From positions 1-5,543 of the forward strand of contig DGTW01000307.1 in the NCBI GenBank assembly GCA_002393835.1: a DNA stretch of 5,543 nt, read 5' to 3'. Below are positions 5,435 through 5,543 of this stretch, one piece after another. The DNA comes from Treponema sp. UBA4326. GTDB taxonomy: Bacteria > Spirochaetota > Spirochaetia > Treponematales > Treponemataceae. Below the pieces are notes generated by a model. That model was given only the letters and a program-made list of their open reading frames with translations, did not search any database and was not told the origin of the DNA. Numbering within the stretch: position 1 is the stretch's first letter; the number at the start of each line of letters is the position of its first letter. Both the position numbers and the translations under genes were made by a program.

Positions 5435-5543
5435 CCAGCATCAGATTAGCATGACGGTTCTCGGCGGCAAGGAAAGCCTTCCAAATATTCGCATGAATGT
5501 CGCCGCCCTCATCATCAATACGGGCTGGTCTTCATACCGCTCA
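5409..5543 (+). CDS. Unrecognised protein, N-terminal 45 codons (3' partial)
   Basis: An open frame starts at ATG 5409 and stays open to the last base of the window; no stop is seen. It overlaps the end of the spiro-SPASM gene by 26 bp in a different frame (+1 relative), typical of translationally coupled operon genes. A weak Shine-Dalgarno-like GGAA (5399-5402) sits 6 nt before the ATG. The visible product starts MNPIPLIFNQHQISM, followed by VLGGKESLPN and AALIINTGW. It has no signal peptide, and the hydrophobic AALII stretch is too short for a membrane span. A second ATG at 5451 (residue 15) would avoid the overlap but has no ribosome site. I do not recognise the family. Its position suggests a job alongside the spiro-SPASM protein, which is inference only. 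Confidence 0.65.
   Translation, partial: MNPIPLIFNQHQISMTVLGGKESLPNIRMNVAALIINTGWSSYRS

Noticed and set aside
1..5543. CRISPR arrays, tRNA/rRNA genes, insertion sequences, attachment sites, riboswitches
   Set aside because: No repeat-spacer pattern, transposase, terminal repeats or structured RNA was seen; intergenic space totals only about 230 bp.

Overview
The window looks like ordinary chromosomal sequence from a spirochaete, most likely a Treponema-type organism. The main reason is the gene at 3800-5434, whose architecture matches the 'spiro-SPASM' family, which as I recall is restricted to spirochaetes. No database search was possible, so the genus is an inference. There are no mobile elements, CRISPR arrays, tRNA or rRNA genes. 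The window is almost fully coding.

Layout. (1) 1-792 (+): the C-terminal part of an MBL-fold metal hydrolase of the NAPE-PLD/RomA type; its true start lies before the window. (2) 804-2099 (-), convergent with the first and only 11 bp away: a signalling protein with a degenerate receiver-like N-terminus, an RsbW-type GHKL ATPase core and a C-terminal cyclic-nucleotide-binding domain. (3) 2262-3743 (+), divergent from gene 2 across 162 AT-rich bases: a fusion of a SpoT/MESH1-like alarmone hydrolase domain with an aminoglycoside-phosphotransferase-like kinase domain. (4) 3800-5434 (+): a three-part protein with a SpsF-like nucleotidyltransferase region, a radical-SAM-like region that has lost its CX3CX2C cysteines, and a SPASM-type cysteine set that is intact. 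(5) 5409-5543 (+): the first 45 codons of an unrecognised gene that overlaps the end of gene 4 by 26 bp and runs off the window.

How they may work together. Genes 2 and 3 are divergent signalling genes whose domains point to second messengers (cyclic nucleotide, (p)ppGpp) and phosphotransfer; a functional link is inferred only from position. Genes 4 and 5 are probably co-transcribed. The SpsF-like domain hints at sugar-nucleotide or surface/flagellar glycan work, but this is weak.

The most unusual signals are the cysteine-less radical-SAM core with a preserved auxiliary-cluster site, the hydrolase-kinase fusion, the receiver/ATPase/cNMP fusion, and a shared promoter layout. All three complete genes have a good -10 hexamer only 5-7 nt before the ATG and no Shine-Dalgarno sequence, which predicts leaderless or nearly leaderless mRNAs.
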